A stretch of 64,000 nucleotides of DNA from Paludisphaera soli (GTDB lineage Bacteria; Planctomycetota; Planctomycetia; Isosphaerales; Isosphaeraceae): positions 726,863 through 790,862 of the forward strand of contig NZ_JAALJI010000001.1 in assembly GCF_011064595.1 (NCBI RefSeq). Reading direction: 5' to 3'. Below are positions 1 through 10,400 of this stretch, piece after piece (position 1 is the stretch's first letter; the number at the start of each line of letters is the position of its first letter). Under the pieces are notes generated by a model, which was not told where the DNA came from, searched no databases, and saw only the letters and a program-made list of their open reading frames with translations. A program made the position numbers and the translations under genes.

Positions 1-404
1 TTCGCGGCCAGTAGCAGGACGACGCCCGCCCAGCCCACGGCTTCGGTCGCTCCGGGCCGGGCGGCGACCGCCAGCCGGTGGAAGCTCCGGACGGTGACCA
101 AGAAGGTCAGTGCGAACAACCCGGCGATCGCCGCCGGCAGGCCGAGGACTCGGGCCAGCGTCCCGATCAGGCCGAGCGTCCCGCGATGCGGGTTGAAGGC
201 GTCGAACGACCGCACGAAGGGGTCGCCGGCGTAGACCGAAGGATCGAGCCCGTGCAGGAGGATCGGCAGCCTGTGGGCCTGGTCCCCGTCGAAGCTGTGA
301 TAGCCCTTGAGGGTCAGGTAGAGGCCGAGGACGAGCAGGACGAGCCCCCACGCCGGGGCGAGGCGTGTCGACTCGCGTCCCTCGATGCCGAGAACCTCCG
401 CCAT
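1..404 (-). CDS. Integral membrane protein, 3' end outside window
   Basis: An open reading frame starts at the ATG at 404 and runs without a stop past the left edge, so only the first 134 codons are visible. The protein starts MAEVLGIEGRES and has hydrophobic stretches at about residues 15-32 and 75-100, with a third beginning at the edge. Between the first two is a soluble loop with a GYHSFDGDQ motif and a DPFVRSFDAFNPHRG segment. It resembles large polytopic planctomycete membrane proteins (the DUF6798 type is one possibility, from memory). No function is proposed. It shares strand with the CvpA-like gene, whose stop lies 82 bases upstream. Confidence 0.7.
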   Translation of the reverse strand, partial: MAEVLGIEGRESTRLAPAWGLVLLVLGLYLTLKGYHSFDGDQAHRLPILLHGLDPSVYAGDPFVRSFDAFNPHRGTLGLIGTLARVLGLPAAIAGLFALTFLVTVRSFHRLAVAARPGATEAVGWAGVVLLLAA

Positions 405-486
405 CCTTCCGACCCTCGCGAGGCCCCGCGATCGCCCCGCGCGGGGCTCCCTCCGGCCGGCGAGTGTAATCCGGCGGCGGGGTCGG

Positions 487-1245
487 TCAACGCCAGTCGG
501 GCTCGGGGGACCGCGAGCGACGGGCGTCGCGCTCGGCCTTGAAGCGCTCCAGGTCGGCGAGCGTGTCCGCGTCGAAGTCCGGCATCTCCAGCCGGGGAGT
601 CGGCCGGACGACCTCCGGGATGCGGGCGGACGCGACCTGGCCGTCGGAGGCCTCGGCCGGGATCGGGGTCGCGCCCGGGTCGGCGTCGGGCGGGGCCCCC
701 AGGCCGTTGCGCTGGATGTGCTCGACGAACCGACGGACGGGCGGCGACTCCCAGATCTTCGGGGCCGGCTCGTAGCGTCGGTTCCATTCGAGGGTCCTGG
801 AGCGTTCCATCACCCCCGCCGCCCAGTCGAACCGCCCGGCCAGGGCGTCGGCGTATTTCTGGACGCCGGAGAGCAGGAACACGGAGACCAACGCCCCCTT
901 GGCGGCGCCCAGGAGGAAGCCGGCGAACTGGTTGTCGCGCCGGGCTTCCACCTTCCCGGTGGCGTCCGGGCGTCGCGCCAGCTTGATGAGCAGCATGGTC
1001 ACGCCGACGACCACGATGTACGACGCCGCGGCCGAGCACCACCAGAGGATGCGTTCCATCAGGGCCGGGTCGACCTTAGGGAGCCGGGCCAGGACGTGGG
1101 GCCTCGCCTGGTCGCGCACCGGGTCGGCCAGGTAGAAGCAGGCCACGAACCCGGCGATCCGCACGGCCTGGCTGACGAAGCCTCGCAGCCAGCCGCGGAT
1201 CGCGGCGATCAGGACGACCGCGCCCAAGGCCAAATCCAGCCCCAT
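487..1245 (-). CDS. CvpA family membrane protein
   Basis: This encodes 252 residues beginning MGLDLALGAVVLIAAIRGW. The N-terminal half carries about four membrane segments (residues ~3-20, 24-40, 65-84, 103-120) with the LRGF and GAAKGALVS patterns typical of the CvpA/colicin V production family. The C-terminal half is a soluble Pro/Glu/Asp-rich tail with no recognisable domain. The ATG at 1245 is chosen because the frame upstream has no membrane-protein-like composition. CvpA proteins affect colicin V export and envelope homeostasis in other bacteria; the role here is inferred from the family only. Confidence 0.75.
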   Translation of the reverse strand: MGLDLALGAVVLIAAIRGWLRGFVSQAVRIAGFVACFYLADPVRDQARPHVLARLPKVDPALMERILWWCSAAASYIVVVGVTMLLIKLARRPDATGKVEARRDNQFAGFLLGAAKGALVSVFLLSGVQKYADALAGRFDWAAGVMERSRTLEWNRRYEPAPKIWESPPVRRFVEHIQRNGLGAPPDADPGATPIPAEASDGQVASARIPEVVRPTPRLEMPDFDADTLADLERFKAERDARRSRSPEPDWR

Positions 1246-1424
1246 GTCCCCTGCCTCCCCACCGAGTGTCGACGTACCCGTTGTCAGGTTGTTCGCCGAA
1301 CGCGGCGTCTTCTTGTATCCCGGATGTCCATCATGTGCCGTATTCGACCACATCGGTCGGACGAGGCTGGGGCTTGAGGAAATCTGGAGCCAACGCGGGG
1401 GAATGCCGGAGATGGGGCGTGGCT

Positions 1425-2261
1425 TCAGTATCCCAGGCCCTTGAGGTGCGCGACGCTGCGGGCGATCCGCCGTTGGCGCTCCTCCAGGCCCGGCTCGGGT
1501 TCGCCGCCGATCCCCTCGATCTCGATCGTGTAGGCACCCTGGTAGCCCACGCCGTCCAGAATCGAGCGGACCCGCGCGAAGTCGACCGCGCCGCCGTCGC
1601 CGACGGCCGGGAAGTACCACTCTTCGAGGCCGCCCCGGTTGTCCTTGACGTGGACGTTGCGGACGAGCTCCTTGACCTTCTCCAGCTCGTCGCAGGGGTC
1701 CACGCCCGCGTTGTAATAGGCGATGTTGCCGGTGTCGAAGTTCAGCAGGACGTGGGGGTGGCTCACGTCTTCCATCAGGGCGAGCATGGCCTCGGCGTTC
1801 TGGGTCGGGCCCTTGTGGGTCTCCAGGGCAAGGGTCACCCCCACCTCGGAAGCCACGTCGCCCAGCCGCCGGAGGTTGGCGATCACCGACCGGCGCTGGT
1901 CGTCGTCGGCCGGCTGTCCGGCGCCCGTGACGCAGATCGGGACGTGGAACCACTTCGCGGCGAACCGGATCCGGCGCTCGGTGAGGGCCGTCCCCTCGTC
2001 GGTCCGCATGTCCGCCCCGCCGACGTTGCAGCCGCTGACCTGGACCTCGTGCTTCGCCAGGTGGTCGACGAAGGCCTGGGCTGTGGCGTCGTCGGCCTTC
2101 TCGGTCACGACGGCGGACTCGGGGATCACCAGGCCGCCGAAGTCGTGGCCGCGGAGGGCGAGTTCCAGGTGGTCGATGCCCGCCTGGCGGATCAACTCGA
2201 CGGCGGGTCGGACCCCGGCGGGGCCGTAACAATTGCTGAAGCAGCTCAGAATCCGTGTCAT
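1425..2261 (-). CDS. Sugar phosphate isomerase/epimerase (AP endonuclease 2-type TIM barrel)
   Basis: This encodes 278 residues beginning MTRILSCFSNCYGP. It has the xylose-isomerase-like TIM-barrel pattern: an early HLELALRG strand, a LALETHKG strand near residue 150, a NFDTGN strand near residue 180 and a C-terminal TIEIEG strand. The Glu, Asp and His residues in these strands are the usual divalent-metal ligands of the family. The substrate cannot be read from sequence; planctomycetes have many paralogues acting on sugars or inositol. Its start lies 2 bases after the ribonuclease D stop, so the two are probably co-transcribed. Confidence 0.85.
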   Translation of the reverse strand: MTRILSCFSNCYGPAGVRPAVELIRQAGIDHLELALRGHDFGGLVIPESAVVTEKADDATAQAFVDHLAKHEVQVSGCNVGGADMRTDEGTALTERRIRFAAKWFHVPICVTGAGQPADDDQRRSVIANLRRLGDVASEVGVTLALETHKGPTQNAEAMLALMEDVSHPHVLLNFDTGNIAYYNAGVDPCDELEKVKELVRNVHVKDNRGGLEEWYFPAVGDGGAVDFARVRSILDGVGYQGAYTIEIEGIGGEPEPGLEERQRRIARSVAHLKGLGY

Positions 2262-2263
2262 CC

Positions 2264-3472
2264 TCAAGCCTTCTCTTCGGTTCGAATCGGTTCCAGGGAC
2301 ACCGGGAACTCGCTGGTCGGGTCGACCACTCGGAGCGCCCGGCGGCCGTCCAGGACGTCCAGCAGCAGCTTGCCGCAAAGCTCGCCGCGCCAGCCTTCGG
2401 CCAGGGCGGGGAGGCGGCCTTCGGGGCAGCCGTCCAGCCGCCATCGGATCAGCCGCTTCAGGTCGGAGTTGTTGGCGACGAGCGAGCCGGCCACCTTGTT
2501 CTCCAGGCAGCACTGGGCCAGCGCCGCCGCCAGCAGGTTGGCGACCGTGGACGCGCCGGGGGCGTCGTCGTGGCGGGGGGCCAGTTCCGGGAGCTGGTCG
2601 TCGGGCACGCCGCGCGCCGCCTCGACGGCCGCCAGGATCTCATTGCCGCGCTGGAGGAGGCCCGGCCGGTTGAAGTCGCGGAGGGCCTCCAGGTCGCGTC
2701 GGCTGGTCGGCATCCGCTTGGCGACGGCCACCAGGAGGTCGTCGCGCATGACCTGTCGCATCGGCCGGTTCTGGCGACGGGCCTCGTCCTCGCGCCAGCC
2801 CGAGAGCCGGCGTGCGGCCTCCAGGGCGCGTCGGTTGAGCTGATGGAGGCCGGGGAGCCGCCGCCAGCGGTCCTGGTCGGCCCGCTCCTCGACCGAGGAC
2901 ATGAAGTCGCGAAACTCGGCCTCCGCCCACTCGCGGCGGCCCAGCCGGTCCAGCTCGGCGGTGAGGCGGTCCTGAAGGTCCAGCAGGAAGCGGACGTCGT
3001 CGAGGGCGTAGCGGACCTGCGCCGAGGTCAGCGGCCGACGCCGCCAGTCGGTCCGGGTCTCGCTCCCGGAGAGGGTCACGCGGAGGATCTGGCCCACGAT
3101 GTTGGTGTGCGAGAGGGGGTAGCTGTAGCCGACCAGGCCGGCGGCGATCTGGACGTCGAACACCCGACGCGGCAGGCTGCCGGTGCTCATCAGGCAGATC
3201 CGCATGTCCTCGCCGGCGGCGTGCATGACGACCTCGATCGCCGGGTCGAGGACCAGGGCCCAGAAGGCTTCCAGGTCGCCCACCGATTGGGGGTCGACGA
3301 CGGCCAGGCGTCGCGAGGTCGCGACCTGGATCAGGCAGAGGACCGGCTCGAAGGTGTCCTCCGAGACGAATTCGGTGTCGAAGCCGAATCGGCCCTCCTC
3401 GCGGATGTGATCGACCAGATCTTGCAGCCCGGCCGCCGTGGCCACGAGGCTCTCTTCGCGCGTATCAGGCAT
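2264..3472 (-). CDS. rnd: Ribonuclease D
   Basis: This encodes 402 residues, close to the usual RNase D length. The N-terminal 3'-5' exonuclease domain shows the DEDDy motifs: FDTEF (Asp32 and Glu34), HAAGEDMRI near residue 90, and YALDDVRFL near residue 155. A helical HRDC region follows, with the LRDFNRPGL segment in the middle of the C-terminal half. The family trims 3' ends of tRNA precursors and other structured RNAs in the cytoplasm. It reads into the sugar-phosphate isomerase gene with a 2-base gap. Confidence 0.93.
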   Translation of the reverse strand: MPDTREESLVATAAGLQDLVDHIREEGRFGFDTEFVSEDTFEPVLCLIQVATSRRLAVVDPQSVGDLEAFWALVLDPAIEVVMHAAGEDMRICLMSTGSLPRRVFDVQIAAGLVGYSYPLSHTNIVGQILRVTLSGSETRTDWRRRPLTSAQVRYALDDVRFLLDLQDRLTAELDRLGRREWAEAEFRDFMSSVEERADQDRWRRLPGLHQLNRRALEAARRLSGWREDEARRQNRPMRQVMRDDLLVAVAKRMPTSRRDLEALRDFNRPGLLQRGNEILAAVEAARGVPDDQLPELAPRHDDAPGASTVANLLAAALAQCCLENKVAGSLVANNSDLKRLIRWRLDGCPEGRLPALAEGWRGELCGKLLLDVLDGRRALRVVDPTSEFPVSLEPIRTEEKA

Positions 3473-3577
3473 GGACCATGCACCCCGCCGTCGCCCGGGA
3501 CCCGTTTCGAGGGCCGCTCGCGAAATCCGCCGGCGACGTGCGGTTCCGGACCCGTTCTCGTTGGAAGGAAGGACGCC

Positions 3578-4354
3578 TCAGCTCAGGCTCCGGAGGAATT
3601 CGAGCGCCGCCGCGTTGAACGCCTCGGGGTTCTCGTAAGGCGCGAGATGCCCCGCCCCCGGGATGACCGCGAGCCGGGCGTTCGGGAGCGCCTCGGCGAT
3701 GGCCTTCGCCTCGTCGGGCGGCGAGACCACGTCCTGGTCGCCGACCGCCACCAGCGTCGGCGCGGCGATCGACTTCAGCTCCTCGCGGCGGTCCGGTCGG
3801 CCGGCCATCCCCCGCAGCGCCCCGGCGACCCCGGAGGCCGAGGTGGCCTCCATCGCGGCGCGCATCGGGGCGACGACCGCCGGCCGTTCCCGGATCGTCG
3901 AGGCGGCGAAGAGCTTCGGGAGCATCGCCTCGACCAGCACGCCGGCGTGGCCGGCGCGGAGCACCGCCCCGGCCGTCTCCTCGCGCTGGCGGGCCGCCTC
4001 GGGCGAGTCGGCGGCGGCGCGGGTGTCGGCCAGGATCAGGCCCCGGATCCGCCCGGGATGCTTCAGCGCCAGGGCCAGGGCGACGTAGCCCCCCATCGAG
4101 AGCCCGCCCACGACGACCGGCTCCGTGACCCCCAGGCCGTCCAGCAGTTCTACCACGTCCTCGGCCATCTGCTCCATGGTGTAGACGGCGTCGGGGGCGG
4201 GGGACTCGCCATGGCCGCGGAGGTCGGGCGCGATGACCCGGAACGAGCGGCTCAGCTCGCCGATCTGGGCGGACCACATGGTCCGGCTCAGGGGGAAACC
4301 GTGCAGGAGCACTACGACCGGACCCGCACCTTCATCGGTGAATGCCAGCAGCAT
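3578..4354 (-). CDS. Alpha/beta-fold hydrolase
   Basis: This encodes 258 residues, the usual length of a single-domain alpha/beta hydrolase. The oxyanion HGFP motif lies at residues 18-21. The nucleophile elbow GLSMGG places the catalytic serine at residue 86. The acid is probably the Asp in VGDQDVV and the histidine that in GAGHLAPYE. No signal peptide is seen, so it is probably cytosolic. The family includes esterases, C-C hydrolases and haloperoxidase-like enzymes, and the substrate cannot be told. It is divergent from the TPR gene across a 215-base intergenic region. Confidence 0.9.
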   Translation of the reverse strand: MLLAFTDEGAGPVVVLLHGFPLSRTMWSAQIGELSRSFRVIAPDLRGHGESPAPDAVYTMEQMAEDVVELLDGLGVTEPVVVGGLSMGGYVALALALKHPGRIRGLILADTRAAADSPEAARQREETAGAVLRAGHAGVLVEAMLPKLFAASTIRERPAVVAPMRAAMEATSASGVAGALRGMAGRPDRREELKSIAAPTLVAVGDQDVVSPPDEAKAIAEALPNARLAVIPGAGHLAPYENPEAFNAAALEFLRSLS

Positions 4355-4569
4355 GTCCGCCCCTCGGGTACTCAGGCTCCGAGCCCCCGCCGCGGGGACG
4401 CCTCTCTTATTCTAGTCGGTGTCCGTCCGAAACGCGAGGAACCTCGGCTCGCGACCGGGCCGGTCCTGCCCGTCGCGCTGGCGGGAGCGGCCCCATCCGC
4501 CTAGAATGATCTCCTGGCGGCCGTCTCCGTCGCGGCCGCCGCCGACCCCCTCCCCCGCAGGATCGTCCC

Positions 4570-4890
4570 ATGCCGACCCCCGATCAGCTCTACGACCAGG
4601 CCGTCGACCTCCGCGACCAGGGCGACAAGCCCGGCGCCGTCGCCAAGCTCGAAGAGGCCGTCGCCGCCGACCCCGCCTTCGCCATCGGTCACGGCATGCT
4701 CGCCAAGCTTTACGCCGACCTCGCCGAGGCCGACAAGGCCATCGAGCACGCCCAGAAGGTCGTCGAGCTGGAGCCCGAGGACGCCTTCAGCTACACCGCC
4801 CTCTCCGTGATCTTCCAGCGCTGCGGGAAGATCCCCGAGGCCGAGCACGCCAAGGCGGTCGCCTGGCAGAAGCAGCACGGGCTCGAGTGA
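4570..4890 (+). CDS. Small tetratricopeptide-repeat protein
   Basis: This encodes 106 residues made almost entirely of TPR-like helical hairpins, with repeat signatures AVAKLEEAVAADPAFAIGH, AIEHAQKVVELEPED and a third, weaker unit. TPRs are protein-binding scaffolds. No enzyme domain or signal peptide is visible, so the protein is likely a cytosolic adaptor. A TAGAAT hexamer at 4502-4507, about 60 bases upstream, could be a -10 element, although the matching -35 is poor. The next gene starts 23 bases downstream. Confidence 0.85.
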   Translation: MPTPDQLYDQAVDLRDQGDKPGAVAKLEEAVAADPAFAIGHGMLAKLYADLAEADKAIEHAQKVVELEPEDAFSYTALSVIFQRCGKIPEAEHAKAVAWQKQHGLE

Positions 4891-4913
4891 CGAACCCCGA
4901 GGGAGCCCCCGCC

Positions 4914-6236
4914 ATGCGATCCGCCCTGCTCGCCGGATTCCTGATACTCGCCATTCCCCTTGCGTCCAACGCGGCCGATCCCCCCGCGCCGGGGCCGATC
5001 GGCCCGTGGCTCGAAGCGAAGCGGGACGCTCTTCTGGGGCTGTACACCCACCTCCACCGGAACCCCGAGCTGTCCCGGCGGGAGGTGCAGACCGCGGCGA
5101 GGATGGCCGAGGAGCTGACGAAGCTGGGGGCGAAGGCGACCCCCGGCGTCGGCGGTCACGGCGTGGTCGGAGTGCTGGAGAACGGACCCGGGCCCGTCGT
5201 CCTGATCCGGACCGACATGGACGCGCTCCCGGTTGAGGAGGAGACCGGGCTCCCCTACGCCAGCAAGGCCCGCGGCGTCGACCCCCAGGGCCGTGACGTG
5301 GCCGTGATGCACGCCTGCGGCCACGACGTCCACATGACCTGCTTCATCGCCACCGCGACCTGGCTCGCCGAGCACAAGGAAGCCTGGTCCGGCACGGTCG
5401 TCCTGGTCGCCCAGCCCGCCGAGGAGGCCATCGACGGTGCCCGTGCGATGTTGGACGACGGGCTCTACACGCGGTTCCCGAAGCCGGACTTCGCCCTCGC
5501 GTTGCATTGCAAGGCCGACGGCGCGGTCGGCGACGTGTACTTCCGGCCGGGCCCGATGCTCGCCAATTCGACGTCGCTCGACGTGACCATTCGCGGCAAG
5601 GGGGGCCACGGCGCCTTCCCGCACAAGACCGTTGACCCGATCGTCCTGGCCGCGCTGGCCGTGCTGGACTTCCAGACGATCGTCAGCCGCGAGGTCCAGC
5701 CGATCGACCCCGCCGTCGTCACGGTGGGCTCGATCCACGGCGGGTCCAAGCACAACATCGTCCCCGACGAGGTCAAGCTCCAGCTCACGCTACGGTCCTA
5801 CAAGGAGTCGGTCCGGCTCCAGCTCGTCGAGGGGATCGAACGCCGGGTCAAGGCGTTGGCGCAGGCCCACAAGGCCCCGGAGCCGAGCGTCGAGGTCATC
5901 GGGACTACGCCCGCGACCTCGAACGACCCGGCGCTCGTCGAGCGGGTCTCGCCGTTCCTGAAGCGGGCCCTCGGTGACGAGCACGTGGTCCTGACCGACC
6001 CCGTCATGGGCGCCGAGGACTTCGCGCTCTACGCCCGCGACGGCGTGCCCATCATGATGTTCTGGATCGGGACCGTGCCCCGCGAGCGGATCGAAGAGGC
6101 CGAGGCGAAGGGGACGGACCTGCCGAGCCTCCATTCGAGCCTCTACCACCCCGAAGCCGAGGCGAGCATCGCCGCCGGCGTCCGCGCGATGACCGCCGCG
6201 GTGACGGGCCTCCTGCCGCCGAGGGCCCGGCCATGA
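4914..6236 (+). CDS. Secreted M20-family amidohydrolase
   Basis: This encodes 440 residues with an N-terminal signal peptide (MRSALLAGFLILAIP, cleavage near NAAD). The rest is an M20D-type metallo-amidohydrolase (hippurate, IAA-amino-acid or N-acyl amino acid hydrolase type). Visible metal and catalytic motifs are RTDMDALPVEE, HACGHDVHM and AQPAEEAIDG, with a DPVMGAEDFALYA segment near the C-terminus. A lid domain with GGHGAFPHKTVDP lies between them. A GAGGGAG ribosome-binding site precedes the chosen ATG. It overlaps the next gene by ATGA, so the two are translationally coupled. The physiological substrate is unknown. Confidence 0.9.
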   Translation: MRSALLAGFLILAIPLASNAADPPAPGPIGPWLEAKRDALLGLYTHLHRNPELSRREVQTAARMAEELTKLGAKATPGVGGHGVVGVLENGPGPVVLIRTDMDALPVEEETGLPYASKARGVDPQGRDVAVMHACGHDVHMTCFIATATWLAEHKEAWSGTVVLVAQPAEEAIDGARAMLDDGLYTRFPKPDFALALHCKADGAVGDVYFRPGPMLANSTSLDVTIRGKGGHGAFPHKTVDPIVLAALAVLDFQTIVSREVQPIDPAVVTVGSIHGGSKHNIVPDEVKLQLTLRSYKESVRLQLVEGIERRVKALAQAHKAPEPSVEVIGTTPATSNDPALVERVSPFLKRALGDEHVVLTDPVMGAEDFALYARDGVPIMMFWIGTVPRERIEEAEAKGTDLPSLHSSLYHPEAEASIAAGVRAMTAAVTGLLPPRARP

Positions 6237-7351
6237 TCGAAAGCCCGCCCTACCGGCTGGAAGAGCCCGAGGCGTTGGAGAGCCCGTCGCTCCTGATCTT
6301 CCGCGACCTCCTGGAGCGGAACCTGGAGGCGATGATCCAGGTCGCCGGCGGCGTCGACCGGCTCCGCCCTCACGCCAAAACCCATAAATCGGCCGACGTG
6401 ATCCGGATGGCCCTGGGCCGAGGCGTCCGCAAGCACAAGTGCGCGACGATCGCCGAGGCCGAGATGCTGGCCGAGGCCGGCGCGCCGGACGTCCTGCTCG
6501 CGTACCCCCTGGTCGGCCCGAACGTCGCCCGGTTCGTCCGCCTGGCCGCCGCCTTCCCCGCGACGACCTTCCGCGCCACGGTCGACGCGCCCGAGGCGGC
6601 CCGGGCGCTCGCCGAGGCCGCCTGCAACCTCGGCCGCCCGATCCCCACGCTCGTCGACCTGGACGTCGGCATGGGCCGTACCGGGATCGAGCCGGGCGAG
6701 TCGGCCCTCAGGCTCTACGAGACGGTCGCCGGCCTCCCTGGCCTGGAGCCGGACGGCCTCCACGCCTACGACGGGCACGTCAACGATCCCGACCTGGCGA
6801 CTCGCACCCGCGACGCCCAGGACGTCGAGGCGCTCGTGCTCGCGTTCCGCGACCGCCTGACGGCCCTCGGCCTTCCGACCCCCCGCCTGGTGCTGGGGGG
6901 GACGCCCTCGTTCCCGGTCCACGCCGCCTTCCACGCCCCCGGCGCCGAGTGCTCGCCCGGCACGGTGATCTACCACGACCACAACTACGCGACGAAGTAC
7001 CCGGACCTCCCCTTCACGCCCGCCGCGCTGCTGCTGACCCGCGTGGTGAGCCGCCCCCGCGCCGGCCGCGTCTGCCTGGATCTCGGCCACAAGGCGGTCG
7101 CCGCCGACCCCGCCGGCGCCCGCGCGTTCTTCCCCGCCTTCCCCGACGCGAGGGTCGTCGGCCACAGCGAGGAGCACCTCGTCCTCGACTCCCCCTCGGC
7201 CGACCGCCTCCGCCTGGGCGAGCCCCTCCTGGCGATCCCCGCGCACGTCTGCCCGACCTCCGCCCTGCACCGCCGCGCCCTCGTCGTCGTCGACGGCCGG
7301 GTCGTGGACGAGTGGGAGATCACCGCGCGCGACCGCCATCTCCGATTCTAA
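6233..7351 (+). CDS. D-threonine aldolase-like PLP enzyme (alanine racemase fold)
   Basis: This encodes 372 residues. The N-terminal alanine-racemase-type TIM barrel carries the RPHAKTHK motif (residues 46-52) that holds the PLP lysine. A DLDVGMGRTG strand and a C-terminal beta domain with IPAHVCPT follow; in D-threonine aldolase and D-serine dehydratase-like enzymes the latter supplies metal ligands. Such enzymes cleave or dehydrate D-3-hydroxy amino acids. The ATGA overlap with the M20 amidohydrolase suggests a shared role in scavenging or detoxifying amino-acid derivatives, which is inference. Confidence 0.88.
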   Translation: MIESPPYRLEEPEALESPSLLIFRDLLERNLEAMIQVAGGVDRLRPHAKTHKSADVIRMALGRGVRKHKCATIAEAEMLAEAGAPDVLLAYPLVGPNVARFVRLAAAFPATTFRATVDAPEAARALAEAACNLGRPIPTLVDLDVGMGRTGIEPGESALRLYETVAGLPGLEPDGLHAYDGHVNDPDLATRTRDAQDVEALVLAFRDRLTALGLPTPRLVLGGTPSFPVHAAFHAPGAECSPGTVIYHDHNYATKYPDLPFTPAALLLTRVVSRPRAGRVCLDLGHKAVAADPAGARAFFPAFPDARVVGHSEEHLVLDSPSADRLRLGEPLLAIPAHVCPTSALHRRALVVVDGRVVDEWEITARDRHLRF

Positions 7352-7439
7352 TCGTGGCGGAACTCTGCTTCTCCTTGTACGATCTTTGTTGATCATTCGG
7401 CGGCGCGGCCATGCGCGTCTTCCTTCTCGGGGCTGATCC

Positions 7440-10400
7440 ATGATGCGAGGACGAGCACCCTGGCCGGCCCTGGTCTTCCTCGTCGGCCTGATGCACGGAG
7501 CCCTCCGCGGCGACGAGGTCGACGCAACGGCCGACCCCGCGATGGTCGAGTTCTTCGAGAAGCAGGTCAGGCCGATCCTCGTCGAGCGTTGCTTCGGCTG
7601 CCACGGCCCGGAGAAGCAGAAGGGCGAACTGCGGCTGGATTCGCGAGCGGCCGTCCTGGAGGGCGGGACGACGGGCCCCGCCGTCGAGCCTGGCGACGTC
7701 GAGTCCAGCCTGCTCGTCGAGGCGATCCGCTACGGCGACCTCCAGATGCCGCCGAAGTCCAAGCTGCCGCCGGCCGAGATCGAGGTCCTGACCCGGTGGG
7801 TCGAGCGCGGGGTGCCCTGGGGCGTGGAGTCGAAGGAGGCCGCCACGACCGTGCGTGCGGGCCTCGACGGCTCCTCGGAGTTCGCCCGTCGGGCTCGGTT
7901 CTGGAGCTTCCAGCCGATCCGGGACGTGTCGCCGCCCGCCGTGGCGGGTGCGCTCGCCGACTGGCCGCGCAACCCCATCGACCTCTTCCTGCTCTCGGCC
8001 CTGGAGGCTCGCGGCCTGGCCCCGGCCGAGGAGGCCGCTCGGCGGACCCTGATCCGTCGCCTGACCTTCGACCTGATCGGCCTGCCGCCGACACCCGAGG
8101 AAGTCGCGGCGTTCGAATCCGACGACGCGCCCGACGCCTACGATCGGCTGGTCGAGCGGCTCCTGGCGAGCCCGCGATACGGCGAGCGTTGGGGGCGGCA
8201 CTGGCTGGACCTCGTCCGGTTCGCCGAGACCGCGGGCCATGAGTTCGACTACGACCTGCTCAACGCCTGGCGCTATCGCGACTACGTCGTTCGGGCCTTC
8301 AACCTCGACCTCCCCTACGACCGGTTCGTCGTCGAGCAGGTGGCCGGCGACCTGCTCCCCTCGCCGCGCCGGAATCCGGCCGACGGGTCGAACGAGTCGA
8401 TCCAGGGGACCGGCTTCTACTGGCTGGGCGAGGGGGTCCACTCGCCGATCGACGTCCGCGACGAGGGGGTGCGGCGGGTCGACAACCAGATCGACGTGCT
8501 CAGCAAGACGTTCCTCGGCCTGACCGTGAGCTGCGCCCGCTGCCACGACCACAAGTTCGACCCGATCAGCGCCCGCGACTACTACGCTCTGGCCGGCTTC
8601 CTGCGGAGCACTCGACACCAGCAGGCGTTCCTGGATTCCGACGTCCGGATCGCCCCGATCGTCGCGGACCTGAACGCCCGCAAGAGAGCCCTGGCCGACC
8701 GGCTCGGCGAGGCCGCATCGCGCCTGGAATCGCCCCGGAGGGACGAGGTCGAGGCGGTTCTCGGCCGAGCCATCCCGGCACCACCTTCGGCAGGCGACTT
8801 CCCGCCGGCGGACCTCCACGCCTGGAAGGCCTCCGGAGACGCCTTCGCGATCGCGACCCGGCCGACGGCGTTCCGCATCGACCTCCGCGAGGACGACTCG
8901 AGGCTGATCGAGGCCCCCGCAGGTTCCCTCCACAGCGGCCTGACGGCGGACCGACTCCAGGGGGTCGCCCGCTCGCCGACGTTCACCATCGGGAAGCCGT
9001 TTCTGCAGGTCCTGGCGTCAGGGGTCGCCTCGCGGGTCAATATCGTGATCGACGGCTTCGAGAAGGTCCGAGACCCGATCTACGGCGGCCTGACCCGCCG
9101 ACTGGACTCTCAGGAGACCGCCTGGATCAACTTCGACGTCCGGGCCTGGATCGGGCACCGCGCGTACATCGAGGCTTGCGACGGCGCCGCGGCCGAGTTC
9201 ACCGGGGCGACGACCAACCCGGTCGACGGTCGCGGCTGGCTCGCCCTGCTCGGGGTCCGCGAGTCCGACGACGCGGGCCGCCCCGCCGAGGCCGTCGCGG
9301 CGCGAAACATCGCCCTGAAGACGCTGCTCCGTGAATTGGAGGCCGTCGACTCCCCCCTGGCCTCGCGCATCGCCTCGACGCTGGCCGAGTACCGCGAGTT
9401 GGCGGCGCGACTCCCCGACCCGACGCTGGCCCTCGCGGCGATCGACGGCGACGGGGAGGATGAGTCCCTGATGCTTCGCGGGAGCCCGAAATCACTGGGC
9501 GAAGCCGTCCCCCGGCGTCTCCTGGCCGTGCTGGGCGGGGCCGCCCCGGAGGCTTCGTCGACCGGCAGCGGGCGGCTCGACCTGGCCCGCACGATGGTCG
9601 ACGCCGCCTCCAATCCGCTGCTCCCCCGAGTCCTGGTCAATCGGATCTGGAAGCAGCACTTCGGCGAGGGCCTCGTCCGTTCGACCGACGACTTCGGCGC
9701 GATGGGCCAGGCCCCGAGCCACCCGGAGTTGCTCGACTGGCTCGCCTCGGAGTTCATCCGTCGCGGCTGGTCGATCAAGGCCGTGCACCGGCTGATCCTC
9801 GGCTCGGCCGCCTACCGGATGAGCAGCCGATCGACGACGGAGGCGGACCAGGCCGATCCGACCAACGCCCTGCTCCACCGGATGAACGTCCGACGCCTGG
9901 AAGCCGAGGCCGTGCGCGACGCCCTGCTCGTCGTCTCGGGACGTCTCGATTCGCGGTTGGGCGGGCCGAGCGTGGCGCCTCACCTCTCGCCGTTCATGGA
10001 GGGGCGGGGACGCCCCGCCGCCAGCGGCCCTCTCGACGGCGACGGCCGCCGCAGCCTCTATCTCCAGGTCAGGCGCAACTTCCTGAATCCCATGTTCCAG
10101 GTCTTCGACGCGCCCGTGCCGTTCACGACGATCGGCCGTCGCCACGCCTCGAACGTGCCGGCCCAGGCCCTCACCCTCCTGAACGACCCGCTGGTGCTGG
10201 ATCTGGCCGACTCCTGGGCGGCCCGGCTCCTGGCCGAAGGCGGGCCCGACGCGTCCGACGCTTCGCGGATCGACCGGCTCTATCGCCAGGCCTTCGGGCG
10301 AGCGCCGACGGCCGACGAGGTCGCCCGCTGCGTCTCCTTCCTGGCGGCTCGGCGGCGATCGGAGCCGTCCTCTCCGAGGGCCGTCTGGGGGGATCTCGGC

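Noticed and set aside
1266..4504. Long rightward open frames of 525 and 749 codons
   Set aside because: They are antisense to the sugar-phosphate isomerase, ribonuclease D and hydrolase genes, which have clear motifs.
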